64,000 nucleotides of DNA, from assembly GCA_028335825.1 (NCBI GenBank), contig JAIOKI010000009.1, forward strand, positions 496,001 to 560,000, written 5' to 3'. The notes beneath the pieces are model-generated. The model did no database searches. It was not told the origin of the DNA and was given only the letters and a program-made list of their open reading frames with translations. The stretch comes from Nosema muscidifuracis (lineage: Eukaryota > Microsporidia > Nosematidae). Positions within the stretch are counted from its first letter, which is position 1, and each line of letters opens with the position of its first letter. Positions 9,639 to 19,849 of the stretch are shown one piece after another. The translations under genes were made by a program, and so were the position numbers.

Positions 9639-10172
9639 TTATTTAGAAATCTTATCATTCCAATCCACTGGACAAACATCTCCATGTTTAGATACAAAAA
9701 TCATAGCATCAACAATACGTAGAATTTCGTCAGTACTTCTTCCTATAGATTTGTGATGAACACCAATGTAATTGATATTAAATTGATCATCTAATATAAC
9801 AGTAGCACGTTTAGTGATATCTTCTTCTTCGTTGTACAAATCAAACAATTTACTTAATTTTCCATTTGTGTCGGAGATCATGGGCCATTGAACACCTTCT
9901 ACACCACCATCGATTCTAGATTGTTTAGCCCAGCTCTTATGTGAGTAAACAGAGTCCTTAGATATTAAAAAAACAACAGTGTTTCGTTCTAAAAAATCTT
10001 CTCTACGATCACTTATTACATTAAGTTCAGTAGGGCATACGAATGTAAAATTAAGAGGATAAAAGAAGAGAACAACGTGTTTACCTTTATAATCATTGAT
10101 GTTGATTGTAGTGATTTCTCCATCTACATAGGCTTGTAATTTAAAGTTAAGATCTACTTTTGGAAAATACAT
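9639..10172 (-). CDS. Typical 2-Cys peroxiredoxin (thioredoxin peroxidase)
   Basis: A 177-residue AhpC/TSA-type peroxiredoxin. The peroxidatic cysteine is Cys46 in FTFVCPTE; Pro39, Thr43 and the later conserved Arg of the active-site pocket fit the family. The resolving cysteine is Cys167 in GDVCPVDW, so the enzyme should be a typical 2-Cys dimer that reduces hydrogen and alkyl peroxides using thioredoxin, in the cytosol. The GGxG-like insert and C-terminal YF helix that make animal enzymes easily over-oxidised are not complete: the protein ends ten residues after the resolving cysteine. This predicts a robust enzyme. A CCC motif lies two bases upstream of the ATG. Its 3' end faces the tRNA-Gly, 32 bases away. 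Confidence 0.95.
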   Translation of the reverse strand: MYFPKVDLNFKLQAYVDGEITTININDYKGKHVVLFFYPLNFTFVCPTELNVISDRREDFLERNTVVFLISKDSVYSHKSWAKQSRIDGGVEGVQWPMISDTNGKLSKLFDLYNEEEDITKRATVILDDQFNINYIGVHHKSIGRSTDEILRIVDAMIFVSKHGDVCPVDWNDKISK

Positions 10173-10174
10173 AA

Positions 10175-10177
10175 GGG
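10175..10177 (-). promoter_or_regulatory. CCC start-site motif of the peroxiredoxin gene
   Basis: TTAACCCTT on the minus strand directly precedes the ATG, with CCC two bases away. Confidence 0.7.
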
Positions 10178-10637
10178 TTAAAATATTTTTTTTATTAAAT
10201 CTTTATAGTCAGTCAAAAAAATCCATTTATATAATAAATTTGAAATTTAACACCTAATAATAAAAGTATATTCCAGTTCTGAGTACTAAAAAGCTTATGC
10301 TAGTATAAAATTAATATATTTATAATTTACAGGTATAATAAAATAAATTTATTTTTTATATCGAGTAATCGATAATGTAATAATAGTCTTATTTCAATGT
10401 TTCACTAGTTATAAAAAACATATATAAAGATGTTCTAAGAATATTATTTATTTTAAATCTATCTTTAATTACTAATTTATTTATAATTGTATTATATTCC
10501 AAGGTTTTGTCCTGTAAATGAAAACTCTTATTTATATAATTTTTGGTCATTAGAATTAATTTCCAATTAAAATAAATTGTTTTGATTTATAACACATGTT
10601 TCAAGAATTTAATTTTACATCTTGAAGATTGATCTCT
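10178..10637. other. Divergent intergenic spacer
   Basis: 460 AT-rich bases between the divergent peroxiredoxin and subtilase starts. Apart from the CCC motif on the peroxiredoxin side I see no recognisable element; the subtilase side has no CCC run near its ATG. Confidence 0.5.
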
Positions 10638-12098
10638 ATGATTCTTACATTTTTGGTAGCTCTTGTATGTTCACTAGACAATAAGAATACAGATGATAAT
10701 ATAGATCTATCCAATTTCAAACAAAATAATGTAGTAATAGAAATAACTACTACAACCACAATAATAACAACAAAAATAGAAGATATTCCATCATTTGTTC
10801 CAAGTGGCCAAGTAAGTGACGAATTAATAAGTAGTACTGTACCTATAATTATACAACAACCACAAAAACAAGTAAAGTGTTTTGTAGTAAGCAAGAAATC
10901 AGATAATCCCTCATTAATTGATATACTAGGAAGAAATAATATATCACCTACACAAATGTTTAAAGAAAATTTTAATGGCGCATCTTTTTGTACAGAAAAT
11001 ACTGAAATAATATCAATTTTACTCAAAGAAGATGTAAAAGTGGAAGAGGACATTAATTTTAAAATATCTTCTGTTCAATCACCAATATCCCGCCATCTTT
11101 TTATAATGAGTAACTACACCAATTCATTTTTTAATAGTTATTTCTATGATAATTTCTTATTTAGATTGCTACAAATAGAAAGAATTTTTAGATATTACCA
11201 AGGATCATATAAATATTATTATACTGGTAAAAATACTAAGATATTTATAATAGATACAACTGTAAATGTGTCAGCACCTAATATAAATAACTTGAGCGGA
11301 AGAAAAAGATCTTGTAATTCACATGGTGATGTAAATGTAGGTCTACTTATTGATTCCAGAAATGGATTCGCACGGGATACTGAAATTTTAATTCTTGATG
11401 GAGTAGATTGCGATGGAAATATTAAATTATCGAGCATTCTTAGTCACCTTGAATTAATTAAAAAAGATACCAGAGGAACTATTTTATTATTTGGTGTATC
11501 AGGACAATATTCAGAAATACTTAATAATGTAGTCAATAAAATCAGCAACAGTGGAATTATTGTGATAGCACCTTCAGGTAATGATCACGATAATGCTTGC
11601 TATCATTCACCAGGCTCTGCAAAAAAAGTTTTATCAGTTGGATCTGTTAACAAATACACGCACATATCGAATTTCTCAAATTACGGATCCTGTGTAAGAA
11701 TATACTCATTAGGTGAGAATATCCACGAAAATGGTAGAACAAGAGGAACGAGTCATTCTGCTACTACTATAGCAGGGGCTGTATCTATGTACTTAGAAAA
11801 ATATTCAAATGCTTCTTTTTCTGAAATATGGACATATTTAAACAATAATTCATATTGGAATGGATATTATTTAGTATTTAAAGTTCCTTATTTATCACAG
11901 GAATATAGACCTGCAACCTCTGAATTTAGAGAGGGCGGATCAGTTGGCGAAAGTATTGTATCTTTTATTCTCATGTTCATTATAATATTCTTTATAGTTT
12001 ATATGGTGTATTACTTTGTATCTAGAATAAATAAGAAAAGAAATCATGATTATGTAATTGATCCAAATGAAAGAGGAGATCGTACATCATTAAGATAA
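10638..12098 (+). CDS. Subtilisin-like serine protease, membrane-anchored (S8)
   Basis: 486 residues from the ATG at 10638 (a TTG three codons upstream is also in frame but less likely). An N-terminal signal peptide (MILTFLVALVCS) is followed by a prodomain-like region with a Thr run. The S8 catalytic domain has Asp206 (FIIDTT), His229 (NSHGDVNVG), oxyanion Asn315 (APSGND) and Ser372 (GTSHSATTIAGA). A membrane helix at about 441-461 leaves a short basic cytosolic tail. Microsporidia keep one or two such subtilases, described from the secretory path and spore poles, so processing of spore or surface proteins is likely. The GTSMA motif is changed to GTSHS, unusual but keeping the nucleophile. 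It is a candidate for cutting the basic sites found in the cysteine-rich family of this window (inference). Confidence 0.9.
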   Translation: MILTFLVALVCSLDNKNTDDNIDLSNFKQNNVVIEITTTTTIITTKIEDIPSFVPSGQVSDELISSTVPIIIQQPQKQVKCFVVSKKSDNPSLIDILGRNNISPTQMFKENFNGASFCTENTEIISILLKEDVKVEEDINFKISSVQSPISRHLFIMSNYTNSFFNSYFYDNFLFRLLQIERIFRYYQGSYKYYYTGKNTKIFIIDTTVNVSAPNINNLSGRKRSCNSHGDVNVGLLIDSRNGFARDTEILILDGVDCDGNIKLSSILSHLELIKKDTRGTILLFGVSGQYSEILNNVVNKISNSGIIVIAPSGNDHDNACYHSPGSAKKVLSVGSVNKYTHISNFSNYGSCVRIYSLGENIHENGRTRGTSHSATTIAGAVSMYLEKYSNASFSEIWTYLNNNSYWNGYYLVFKVPYLSQEYRPATSEFREGGSVGESIVSFILMFIIIFFIVYMVYYFVSRINKKRNHDYVIDPNERGDRTSLR

Positions 12099-12240
12099 CT
12101 ATTATTAAGTATTTAATAATTTTATATCACAAAAATAAATTAAATATACAAAAATTATGAAATTTCAATTGATATTATCATTTATCAATTTATTAAATTA
12201 AAGAATTTCTTTTATCTTATACGGTCGAAAAATTAAAAAA

Positions 12241-12558
12241 TTAGCAATTATTCTTTTTATTTGTAAAAAAATCATTTAAAAAATCTACTAAAAGAATGTA
12301 TCTACAGTCCAACTCAAATATTTTGGATTTTATTTTATCAAAAATGTTATTCTGTTTATCAAATGTCTTTTTTAGAAAATAATTCTCCATCCAAAGCATC
12401 GTCTTATTGAAATTTAGTTTCTCAGAGGATGATAGGTAGTTTCTTGATAAGAAGTATTCTATGTTAATTATTTTTCTGATAATATTATACAATAGCTTAT
12501 CTTTTTTGGGTATCTGTCTGGTAAAATTATGAAATTTTCTATCTCGAGATATTTTCAT
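12241..12558 (-). CDS. Hypothetical protein, 105 residues
   Basis: A continuous 105-codon frame starting with ATG, convergent with the subtilase (142 bases between stops). The product is very basic (many Lys/Arg/Asn) and probably all-helical, with aromatic and Leu residues spaced as in amphipathic helices. No signal peptide, membrane helix or known motif is visible and no CCC motif precedes the ATG. Given the low GC of the region a frame this long is unlikely by chance but not impossible. I do not recognise it. Confidence 0.5.
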   Translation of the reverse strand: MKISRDRKFHNFTRQIPKKDKLLYNIIRKIINIEYFLSRNYLSSSEKLNFNKTMLWMENYFLKKTFDKQNNIFDKIKSKIFELDCRYILLVDFLNDFFTNKKNNC

Positions 12559-13040
12559 TTATGGAGTACTTTTTATTCGATAAAAGTTTTAATAACATTA
12601 ATCAAAATAAAGTTTGTTGATCACTGAAATGTTTGTTACAATATTATGACGTTATCAATTAAAAATATTCTGATAAATATTGATTAATATAGGAATCTAA
12701 AATTAATAGAAAAATAAAATCTTTGTTATTAAATATAGTGTCACTATGATAACATTTGTAATTGATTACATCAACTAAATTGTAAATTATAATTCAATTG
12801 ATAGATTATCTTGTAAGAGAATTAATGATAATTTTTAATTTTATTTATGTTTTTGAAAAATCAGTGAAATCTTCTGATGTAAAAAATTTAACACCCTAAC
12901 CTATAAAAATAAATAAAAAATGAAATTCAAGAATTTTTGAAAACATAAATAAAATTCAATCTATAAAGTTTTATTTAAATTTTTTATAAAACTATAAGTT
13001 AAAACTTAATCTGAAGCTTAGTAATGTTAACAAATATGTT

Positions 13041-13175
13041 TCATAGATTGAATATTAATATGAGTTTCGTAGATTAAATATTAATATATTTTTTCATAGA
13101 TTGAATATTAATGTGAGTTTCGTAGATTAAATATTAATATATTTTTTCATAGATTGAATATTAATATGAGTTTCA
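13041..13175. repeat. 53-bp tandem repeat, about 2.6 copies
   Basis: TCATAGATTGAATATTAAT recurs at 13041, 13094 and 13147, exactly 53 bases apart; each unit also contains GAGTTTCGTAGATTAAATAT. AT-rich and non-coding. Confidence 0.85.
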
Positions 13176-13394
13176 AATTGTCTAATAAACTATTCCACAT
13201 ATGAAAGTTTATACCATATAAAAAATTCATTCGAAAAAGTTGTGTTTTTTAATAAATTATTAGATTTTTAAATTTAGCTAGTTATAGCTTTTGTATTCCT
13301 TAACAGGGATGTAATTTTATTAATAAAAGTAAAAAATAAATAATAGTGAATTCAATTTTTAGTTTTTTAGGTATATAATTAACATTATCAATTG

Positions 13395-13570
13395 TATTTT
13401 TACAGGAGCAACCATCTCTAGCTTCAGATCTTCTAATCTTAGGCTACTTTCTATCAGTCCTATGCTTCTCATTGTTAAATTCTCAAGAATCATCTTGAGT
13501 ACTCTTTTTTTGTATATATGCCTCGAGCTTGTCGTATTTCTAGTTCTTTTCTATATCATCGGTTGAAATT
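13395..13570 (-). pseudogene. Possible decayed coding relic of unknown origin
   Basis: This patch has clearly higher GC than its flanks. Read on the minus strand it gives short Lys/Glu/Asp-rich, protein-like pieces (DKLEAYIQKKSTQDD, EFNNEKHRTDRK, IRRSEARDGC) in one frame with interruptions. It may be the remnant of a host gene or mobile element; too little is left to assign it. Confidence 0.25.
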
Positions 13571-14510
13571 ATTACTAATTTATGCCAAGTGACATCATAC
13601 GATATAATCCTTGAAATATATTTGTACTTTGACACAATGTAGTTAGTTAATAGATTGTACTTATTTTTCTTTTCTGTTTCAAAAGTCTTAAATTATCAAA
13701 GATTATTATTCCGACTTATGCTATTACAATCCATTTCATTACTTTGTCAAATATAAATATAAAACTTAGAAATTTAATTATTTACAAAAAGTTCAAATTA
13801 TTGATAAATACTACAAAAAATTTGAACTTCTATGCTTTTTTGTTAAACATGTAAAAATTCATAAAATTTTGTTCATTGTTGATATTTGAAATAAATTAAA
13901 TATATATGTAATCCCTAAAGAATGGCATGATGCAATTTTAAGAGAGGAGATTAAATCAGTTAATTATTTATATTGCTAAAAGACTTTCGAAGGGCAGATA
14001 ATAATAAAATCATTTAGGATTGATATAGTTAATGTTAACATTAGCACAGATTATAATCTAAAAAATTAATTCTGAATGATATTTTTTTTAAGAAATTGAC
14101 TCTTTTCTAAATTTATTGTTAACATTATTCAAATTTAGCAATTTAAAAGATTTTATTTTAAAGTTGAATAATACCTGCTTTATTTTTATTTATAATAAAG
14201 CTCTTCTATCCAAATTTGTCAACATTTGTTTATTTTGTAAATAACCTGATTAAATAAAAATGCTATAAATTTTATAATGTTTTGGTTTTATAATAAATTT
14301 TTTATAAATTTTGTTTAACATTAAACAAATAATACCTTAAGCATACATTGAAAACCTTTCTAGCATTTTATATAAGAGTATATGAATATTGTATATCAAA
14401 CTCTTTGATTTTTATAGAAATTATTTAAAGCATCTAAAAGCCACAGAACGATGTATAAACGAATATCTATAAATTAACTTTGTTTCTATTTATATACAAA
14501 TATATATTTA

Positions 14511-14598
14511 TTATTTCATCAAACATTCTTTATCTAATTGTTATTTTTAGTAGGATTTTTATTATTTCATCAAACATTCTTTATCTAATTGTTATTTC
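14511..14598. repeat. Direct duplication of a 37-bp segment
   Basis: TTATTTCATCAAACATTCTT and the following TATCTAATTGTTATTT occur at 14511 and again at 14562, 51 bases apart. Confidence 0.85.
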
Positions 14599-14958
14599 TT
14601 GAAGGATGATTATTATTTTATATTTAAAATTTAACTGCAATAAAATTCTTTTTTTCACTTATAAATACTACTAATGATTACAAAATAGTCGAGATTATTT
14701 TTTTATAATACTAAAAATTACCTATATCTGTTACTTAAAAATAGCTAAATGACACATTATAAAATAAACAAAAGCTTAAAAGATCTATTTTTGATAATTA
14801 TAAATTTTTCAAAATATATCAGTTATTAGATTTTTTTATAGAGTAAAAATCATTTAAATTGATAGCTGTTAAAAAAATTACAATTTGTATTCTTTCATTT
14901 AAAAAAAGAGTACACTGCATATCATTTTTAATGTTTAAATTACTAAATAATAAACATA

Positions 14959-15915
14959 TTAGAAATCATTTATTAGCATTAAATATCCTAAGATAAAACA
15001 GACAAAAATTGCTAAGAAAGAGATTCCACATAGTATTTTAGGATTCTTTACTTTACTTTTAGCAGCATATAATCCTAACATAGAAATTAAAAAAGTAGAA
15101 GAAACTAAAATAATAGCACCAGAATAGTTTTCTAATATACCAGACATTCCTTCGTTATTCCATTCAGTAATGTTTAAATTTTCATTGTTTTCAGAAATTA
15201 ATAATTCTGATATTGAATTATTTATTATTTCTGGCATTTTAACTGTATCTTGAACAGACCGTAAGACTCTCATTAAATGTGACCTTTCAGGAAGAAGATC
15301 AGTCGGTAATTTAACTATTCTTGATATTTCATCCATATCATAATAAAAATTTTCATTACTGCATTTTAACGGATATTTTTGAGTAAATGGAAATTCCATA
15401 CAAACAGGTACATTCTTACAGTCATTTCTGATATTGTAAGCCATGCATTTTAAATTTTCCAATGCTCCAGATGTATTAGAACAAAGCTGACCAATTAAAA
15501 CTGATAATTTGTCTTTTACTGTCTCGAATCCTTTAAAACCATCAAATAGAATACTGTCATAGTTTTTTAGTGTACCCTGAACAAAATCACAATCCCTATA
15601 ATTATTATCTATATACAAATTATCTATATCGTAATGATAACAATGATGGTCAAACTCAATATTGTCCATAAAGTTAGATATACAATCTTGATTACAATCA
15701 CATGCTTTCTTAACGAATCTAACTAAGCATTTAGGAAAGTTCTTTACTATTTCTAATAAATTTTCGCTTTTAATTTTTCCAAATCTCAAACTTTGACATA
15801 TTTTATTGAAATTTTCAATAGTTCCATCACGCCAGACTTTCAACTCATCATTTGGTACTTTGAATTGATTAGAAATCAAAGAAGCGCTATTTTCATAAAT
15901 AATTTCATCTTCCAT
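14959..15915 (-). CDS. Cysteine-rich tail-membrane family, member A
   Basis: A 318-residue protein of unknown function, first of five paralogues in the window. An N-terminal W-R motif (about residue 28) precedes a cysteine frame: Cys63 (in FPKC), 72, 74, 78 (CDCNQDC), 92, 109 (with DNLY just before), 145, 157 (KCMAY), 166, 172 and 185. Spacings 9-2-4-14-17 and 12-9-6-13 are those of its relatives. Then comes a basic site R-V-L-R at 216-219, and two C-terminal membrane helices (about 266-285 and 294-315) forming a hairpin. No N-terminal signal peptide is visible, odd for a protein that looks disulfide-bonded. It stands alone between long spacers, upstream of a retroelement. No known family is recognised. 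Confidence 0.88.
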   Translation of the reverse strand: MEDEIIYENSASLISNQFKVPNDELKVWRDGTIENFNKICQSLRFGKIKSENLLEIVKNFPKCLVRFVKKACDCNQDCISNFMDNIEFDHHCYHYDIDNLYIDNNYRDCDFVQGTLKNYDSILFDGFKGFETVKDKLSVLIGQLCSNTSGALENLKCMAYNIRNDCKNVPVCMEFPFTQKYPLKCSNENFYYDMDEISRIVKLPTDLLPERSHLMRVLRSVQDTVKMPEIINNSISELLISENNENLNITEWNNEGMSGILENYSGAIILVSSTFLISMLGLYAAKSKVKNPKILCGISFLAIFVCFILGYLMLINDF

Positions 15916-17158
15916 GGTATGAATAAAATTATAATATTTATGGAAATTTAATTAAATTATCGAAATTGATAAATTATCAATTATACGTTATAATCAATTT
16001 AAAGTTTACTATTATGTACTTTATTAATGAAATGTTGTTAATTAATTTAATTAATCAAATTTGATTAATTTTAATTACGATATAATTTATTTTAAAATTA
16101 ACATAAGATGCATTTTTATATTCTATTAATTGTGAGTTTTTTACTTTAAATTTGAACTCTGTTGTTAATTTAAGATAATGTGATTTATTAAATAATTGAT
16201 AAATAATAATTTGACTCAGTTAGTCATTAATCAAGTAAAAATTATTCGTTTATTGTACAATAATCAATTTTTTAAAAGGAATATGACAAGTATTGACAAT
16301 AAAGAAGTCAAAATAACTAACAAAAATCAAAACACTAAAATTTAGATAAATATATAAACACGAGAATAAGAATAAATAACTCATTATAATTAAGGCTGCT
16401 TATTTAGAAACATAATACTGTGGAATAGAACGAAACTCAAGATTTTTATTATCAATTAATTTAGGTACATAAATTGATATAAACAAATGCATTTTTAATT
16501 TGATTATTTGAAAAACTTTATTATATATTTTTTAAACCTTAAATGATGCTTTCCATTATTTATATATTAAAATTAAATTATAAAGGTGAGTAAGTACTTT
16601 AAATGATGTATTAAAAACTATAACATGAAAAAAAGAATATAATAAAACAATTGATATATACGGTACTATCTTTTTACTTATAGCCTATCCACACAAAGCA
16701 TTTAAATGTAAGCTAGAATATGATATAATGATAAAATTTTTTTGTAAATAGTTATATATTAATTAATAGCATACAATATTTGTAAATAGAGACTTTATAA
16801 AATTCCTAAAAATTTTAATTTTTTTCTTATATGAAGGTTGCTTTCAGATAAACGGACATAAGAAAACTACGCTATTAATTATACAAGATTGTATATATAG
16901 GCGAGAAAGAGTGAAAATAAAATATCCCAATGTAATTTGTTTTGTAAAAGAAATTACTTCTTAATACCAAATGAAGAGCAGTATTATAGCTATACTTGCT
17001 AATTCACAATTTGTTTTAGCAAATAAGCTTTATAAATAAAAGTTGATATCAATTGTGAAATTTATTAGTTTTTTTCTAATACAATAACAATTGTTGTATC
17101 ATTTTATAGTTTTTAACCTATATTTATCTAAAAATATTATTACATGCCATATACTGGT
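15916..17158. other. AT-rich spacer
   Basis: 1.2 kb between member A and the short-LTR element. I see no gene. A 20-codon frame near 16283 is too short to support. ATCCCAATGTAATTTG at about 16925 resembles AGCCCAATGTAATTTT near 37431, a possible shared remnant of a dispersed element. Confidence 0.5.
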
Positions 17159-17238
17159 TGTTAATAGTTTTATTTTTAATTATTTCAGACATCCTAAAAA
17201 CTCAGAGTTCTTTTTATAAAATTTTTAAAATATCAACA
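17159..17238 (-). repeat. LTR (3' LTR of the short-LTR element)
   Basis: 80 bp, TG...CA ends; matches 19090-19169. Confidence 0.88.
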
Positions 17239-17248
17239 TCCCTCCCTT

Positions 17249-19123
17249 TTAGCTCATAAGTCCATCATCAACCAATAGCTTTAATTTAACGGTAAGTAAT
17301 TTATCTTTCTTATTTTTAAAAACTAAATCTTCTAAAGTTCTATTGAATCTCTCAACTCGTCTATTCGACTGGTGATGGTATGAAGAAGTATAATGCAGTT
17401 TAATATTCATTTTCTCACAGTAAGCCTTAATTTTTCTACTTTGATTCTCCTTTGCTTGGTCAAGAATAAGAGTTTGAATTTTAACTTCTTTAAAAATATC
17501 CTTAATCATCTTTAATATTTTTTCATCGGTACGTGATTTAACTAATTTAACATACCCTTTTCTAGTAAAATAATCTATTGCTGCTATAATATAATAACCC
17601 TCAATAGGGCCAATTATGTCTATGGCCACTTTTTCTTCTGGTTCATGTGCCGTTACAAAAATAAATCTTTTCCCTTTTTTCGCATTGTACATCTTACATA
17701 CTTCACACTCTTTAACTATTTTTTTGATAATAGGGCTTATTCCTTGTAAATTGTATCCCTTTTTCTTTAACTCATATTCCATAGATTGCATATCCCTGTG
17801 TATTAATTCTTCGTGTAGTTTTCTGATATCTGTTTCCTGCAAACCCTTCTTCGCATCTATTAAAAGCCTTTTATTAATACTATCTTTTGTAATATCTTCC
17901 CTTATTTCATTTAATTTAAATATCTCTTCTGTTCCTGTCGAATTTCTACTTAAACAATCCACATGTGGAATCTCTTTACCCTGTTTGTACTTTGGCATGT
18001 TATAAATCTTTTCTACAATTCGTTTCCCTTTCTCCGTGCGAATCTCACATTCATATTTAACCTTTTGTATTCTCTTCATATTTTTAAGGCTTTCTCGTCC
18101 TATAATAATTTTCTCTGTCTTTACCGTCGGCAAAATGTAAAATTTCGCTTTATATAAAAGACCATTATGCGTAAAATTAATTAACGTGTGATTGGTTACA
18201 TAAAAAGGTTCTTCTAAACATGTATAAAACGTCATGGTACGTGTGTTCCTATGAAAACTCAACCCTAAAGTTTCCACTGATTTTTTACTAATGAAATTAT
18301 AATGAGACCCTGTATCAGCTAAAATTTTGACCTGTCGATCATTAATATAAATCCTGTTCTCTTTATTCAAAATATCACTGATGTCGTCATCAATCACGTT
18401 AATTTTCTTTTTAAATTCAGAACTTTTCATCCGCCTTTTACAATCCCTAGCTGTATGTCCCAACATCTCGCAATTGAAACACCTTAACGGCTTCCTCGGA
18501 GCCAGTTGAATTTTTTCTAATTGAGTTTTTAACGCCAATAACTCTTTCTTTAACATTTCGGCATTTTTTATCTCGTCTTCTTTCTTTTTTTCTTCGATTT
18601 TATATTCTTCTTCTAATCTCCTGATGGAATCTACATCTTCTTGTCCCAACTCATCTACTGTTAGTAGAAACCTTCGAATATCGTGATAGTCTGCTTTAAC
18701 ACCTGCAGCTATTATCCTTAATACAGCCTTATTATTAAGCTTAAATGGCCTGGCTTCATTTTCAACTCTTTTAATGAAAGCTACTACTTCTTCATCAACT
18801 TTCTGGCACAGCCTATATACTTGTCCAATATCATACTTCTTCACCTCGAACTTCTCTTTTGCTAAACTCTTCCACGCCTTATAATCCGTAGCTGCTTTAT
18901 GCTTGGATTCATGGATCTCCTGGTGCCAAATTACGATATCGTAATCGGCTCTTCCAATTATATATTCGATCTTTTCTTGATCTGTTTTTTGTCTGAAAAA
19001 ACTCATAATTTCTAATCTCATGCATTCCTTTAATAAGTTTTCACTTAATATAAGGTTCTCGATGGGTTTCGTAAGCTTATTCTCCACCATGTTAATAGTT
19101 TTATTTTTAATTATTTCAGACAT
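17249..19123 (-). CDS. Gag/protease-like/integrase reading frame of the short-LTR element
   Basis: One frame of about 620 codons. Order: an N-terminal helical gag-like part with a coiled coil; a CCHC zinc knuckle (CFNCEMLGHTARDC); a protease-like segment with ADTG; then an H2C2-type zinc region (HEELIHRD...CEVCKMY) and an integrase core with DIIGPIEG and ERFNRTLED. The parts are typical of Ty3/gypsy polyproteins, but the set is not complete. An antisense frame of 129 codons within it is a shadow. Treated as a fossil copy. Confidence 0.8.
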   Translation of the reverse strand: MSEIIKNKTINMVENKLTKPIENLILSENLLKECMRLEIMSFFRQKTDQEKIEYIIGRADYDIVIWHQEIHESKHKAATDYKAWKSLAKEKFEVKKYDIGQVYRLCQKVDEEVVAFIKRVENEARPFKLNNKAVLRIIAAGVKADYHDIRRFLLTVDELGQEDVDSIRRLEEEYKIEEKKKEDEIKNAEMLKKELLALKTQLEKIQLAPRKPLRCFNCEMLGHTARDCKRRMKSSEFKKKINVIDDDISDILNKENRIYINDRQVKILADTGSHYNFISKKSVETLGLSFHRNTRTMTFYTCLEEPFYVTNHTLINFTHNGLLYKAKFYILPTVKTEKIIIGRESLKNMKRIQKVKYECEIRTEKGKRIVEKIYNMPKYKQGKEIPHVDCLSRNSTGTEEIFKLNEIREDITKDSINKRLLIDAKKGLQETDIRKLHEELIHRDMQSMEYELKKKGYNLQGISPIIKKIVKECEVCKMYNAKKGKRFIFVTAHEPEEKVAIDIIGPIEGYYIIAAIDYFTRKGYVKLVKSRTDEKILKMIKDIFKEVKIQTLILDQAKENQSRKIKAYCEKMNIKLHYTSSYHHQSNRRVERFNRTLEDLVFKNKKDKLLTVKLKLLVDDGLMS

Positions 19124-19169
19124 CCTAAAAACTCAGAGTTCTTTTTATAAAATTTTTAAAATATCAACA
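19090..19169 (-). repeat. LTR (5' LTR of the short-LTR element)
   Basis: 80 bp, TG...CA ends; matches 17159-17238. The long reading frame of the element begins within or right beside this LTR. Confidence 0.88.
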
Positions 19170-19311
19170 CTGGTATTTCAGATTCAGCTGATTTTACTAA
19201 ATAGTAGATTATTTCTATTAAATAGAGAGTCGGATGGTATTGCATTTTAAAGTATTTGAGAAGATATATTAGGGCTAGAGATTTATAGTTTTCTTAAAAA
19301 ATATTTTTGAA

Positions 19312-19849
19312 ATGCAAGAAACCTATGCTAATGTCTTTAATCTAATTAAATCTTCTCTAGACAATCAGTTATTATGTTTTGAAATTTTAACCTATAATGT
19401 AGTAAAAAGATGCTTTTATTTGTTTAGATTACGTTTTCTTGATTTCCAATTTTAAAAATTAAGTGAAGATGTATTTAAGTTTTAACTTGTCTCATTATAT
19501 AATCAAAATGATCAATTTTCAGACTTAGTACAGATGATCACCCATATAATTCTATTTATAATCGATGAAGCTTGAAATATACATTGATATAATTTTTATA
19601 AAGAAAAATAGAAATTTTATTGAATTGTTTAAAAAAATACAAGGCCATTGTTTTAGAGAATTATTTTTTCAATATGTTACTCTTAGGGGTAGAATATTAT
19701 GTCGCTGAAGAATTTTATCAAAGTCGAATAAAATACATAATAAAAATAATTTTAGTTTCTTGAAGGTTTAAAATACTCTTAAAGATGCTCATATTAGATT
19801 AAAAGAACTTTATAGGTTAGTTATAGAAAAAATTAAATTAAAAAAATAG
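19312..19849 (+). pseudogene. Decayed gene of unknown family
   Basis: Starting at the ATG at 19312, a run of protein-like sequence (METYANVFNLIKSSLDNQLL-like, then LTYNVVKRCFYLFRLRFLDF) is followed, in shifting frames, by further pieces (NQNDQFSDLVQMITHIILF; YKAIVLENYFFNMLLLGVEY; DAHIRLKELYRLVIEKIKL) to 19849. Several stops and frame changes separate them, so this is a dead host-type gene. The composition suggests an all-helical protein. The short-LTR element is inserted 143 bases upstream and may have separated it from its promoter. I cannot assign a family. Confidence 0.5.

Larger units (their letters stand above)
12559..14958. other. Gene-poor AT-rich spacer with repeats and possible coding relics
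   Basis: 2.4 kb without an intact gene. It contains a 53-bp repeat (13041-13175), a 37-bp duplication (14511-14598) and a patch of higher GC at 13395-13570 that looks like an old coding relic. A short protein-like stretch near 13893-13980 (plus strand) also reads as worn-out coding sequence. This marks the change from the core block to the accessory block. Confidence 0.55.
17159..19169 (-). mobile_element. Ty3/gypsy-type LTR element with very short (80-bp) LTRs, incomplete
   Basis: A 2.0-kb element bounded by two direct 80-bp repeats (17159-17238 and 19090-19169) that begin TGTTAATAG and end ATATCAACA and look identical. It is flanked by a 5-bp target-site duplication CTGGT (17154-17158 and 19170-19174). 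Read on the minus strand, the parts visible are a gag-like region, a zinc knuckle, an aspartic-protease-like segment and an integrase core. The set of parts is incomplete for an autonomous element, so it looks like a non-autonomous copy moved by a relative. Identical LTRs and a perfect duplication point to a recent insertion. A solo LTR of the same family lies at 31682-31760. Confidence 0.88.

Noticed and set aside
10629-10637. TTG start three codons upstream of the subtilase ATG
   Set aside because: Not a normal eukaryotic start; the ATG at 10638 gives a clean signal peptide.
16283-16345. 20-codon plus-strand frame (MTSIDNKEVK...)
   Set aside because: Too short, no start motif, and no similarity to neighbours.
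17616-18157. Plus-strand frames of 129 and 64 codons inside the short-LTR element
   Set aside because: Antisense shadows of the gag/integrase reading frame.
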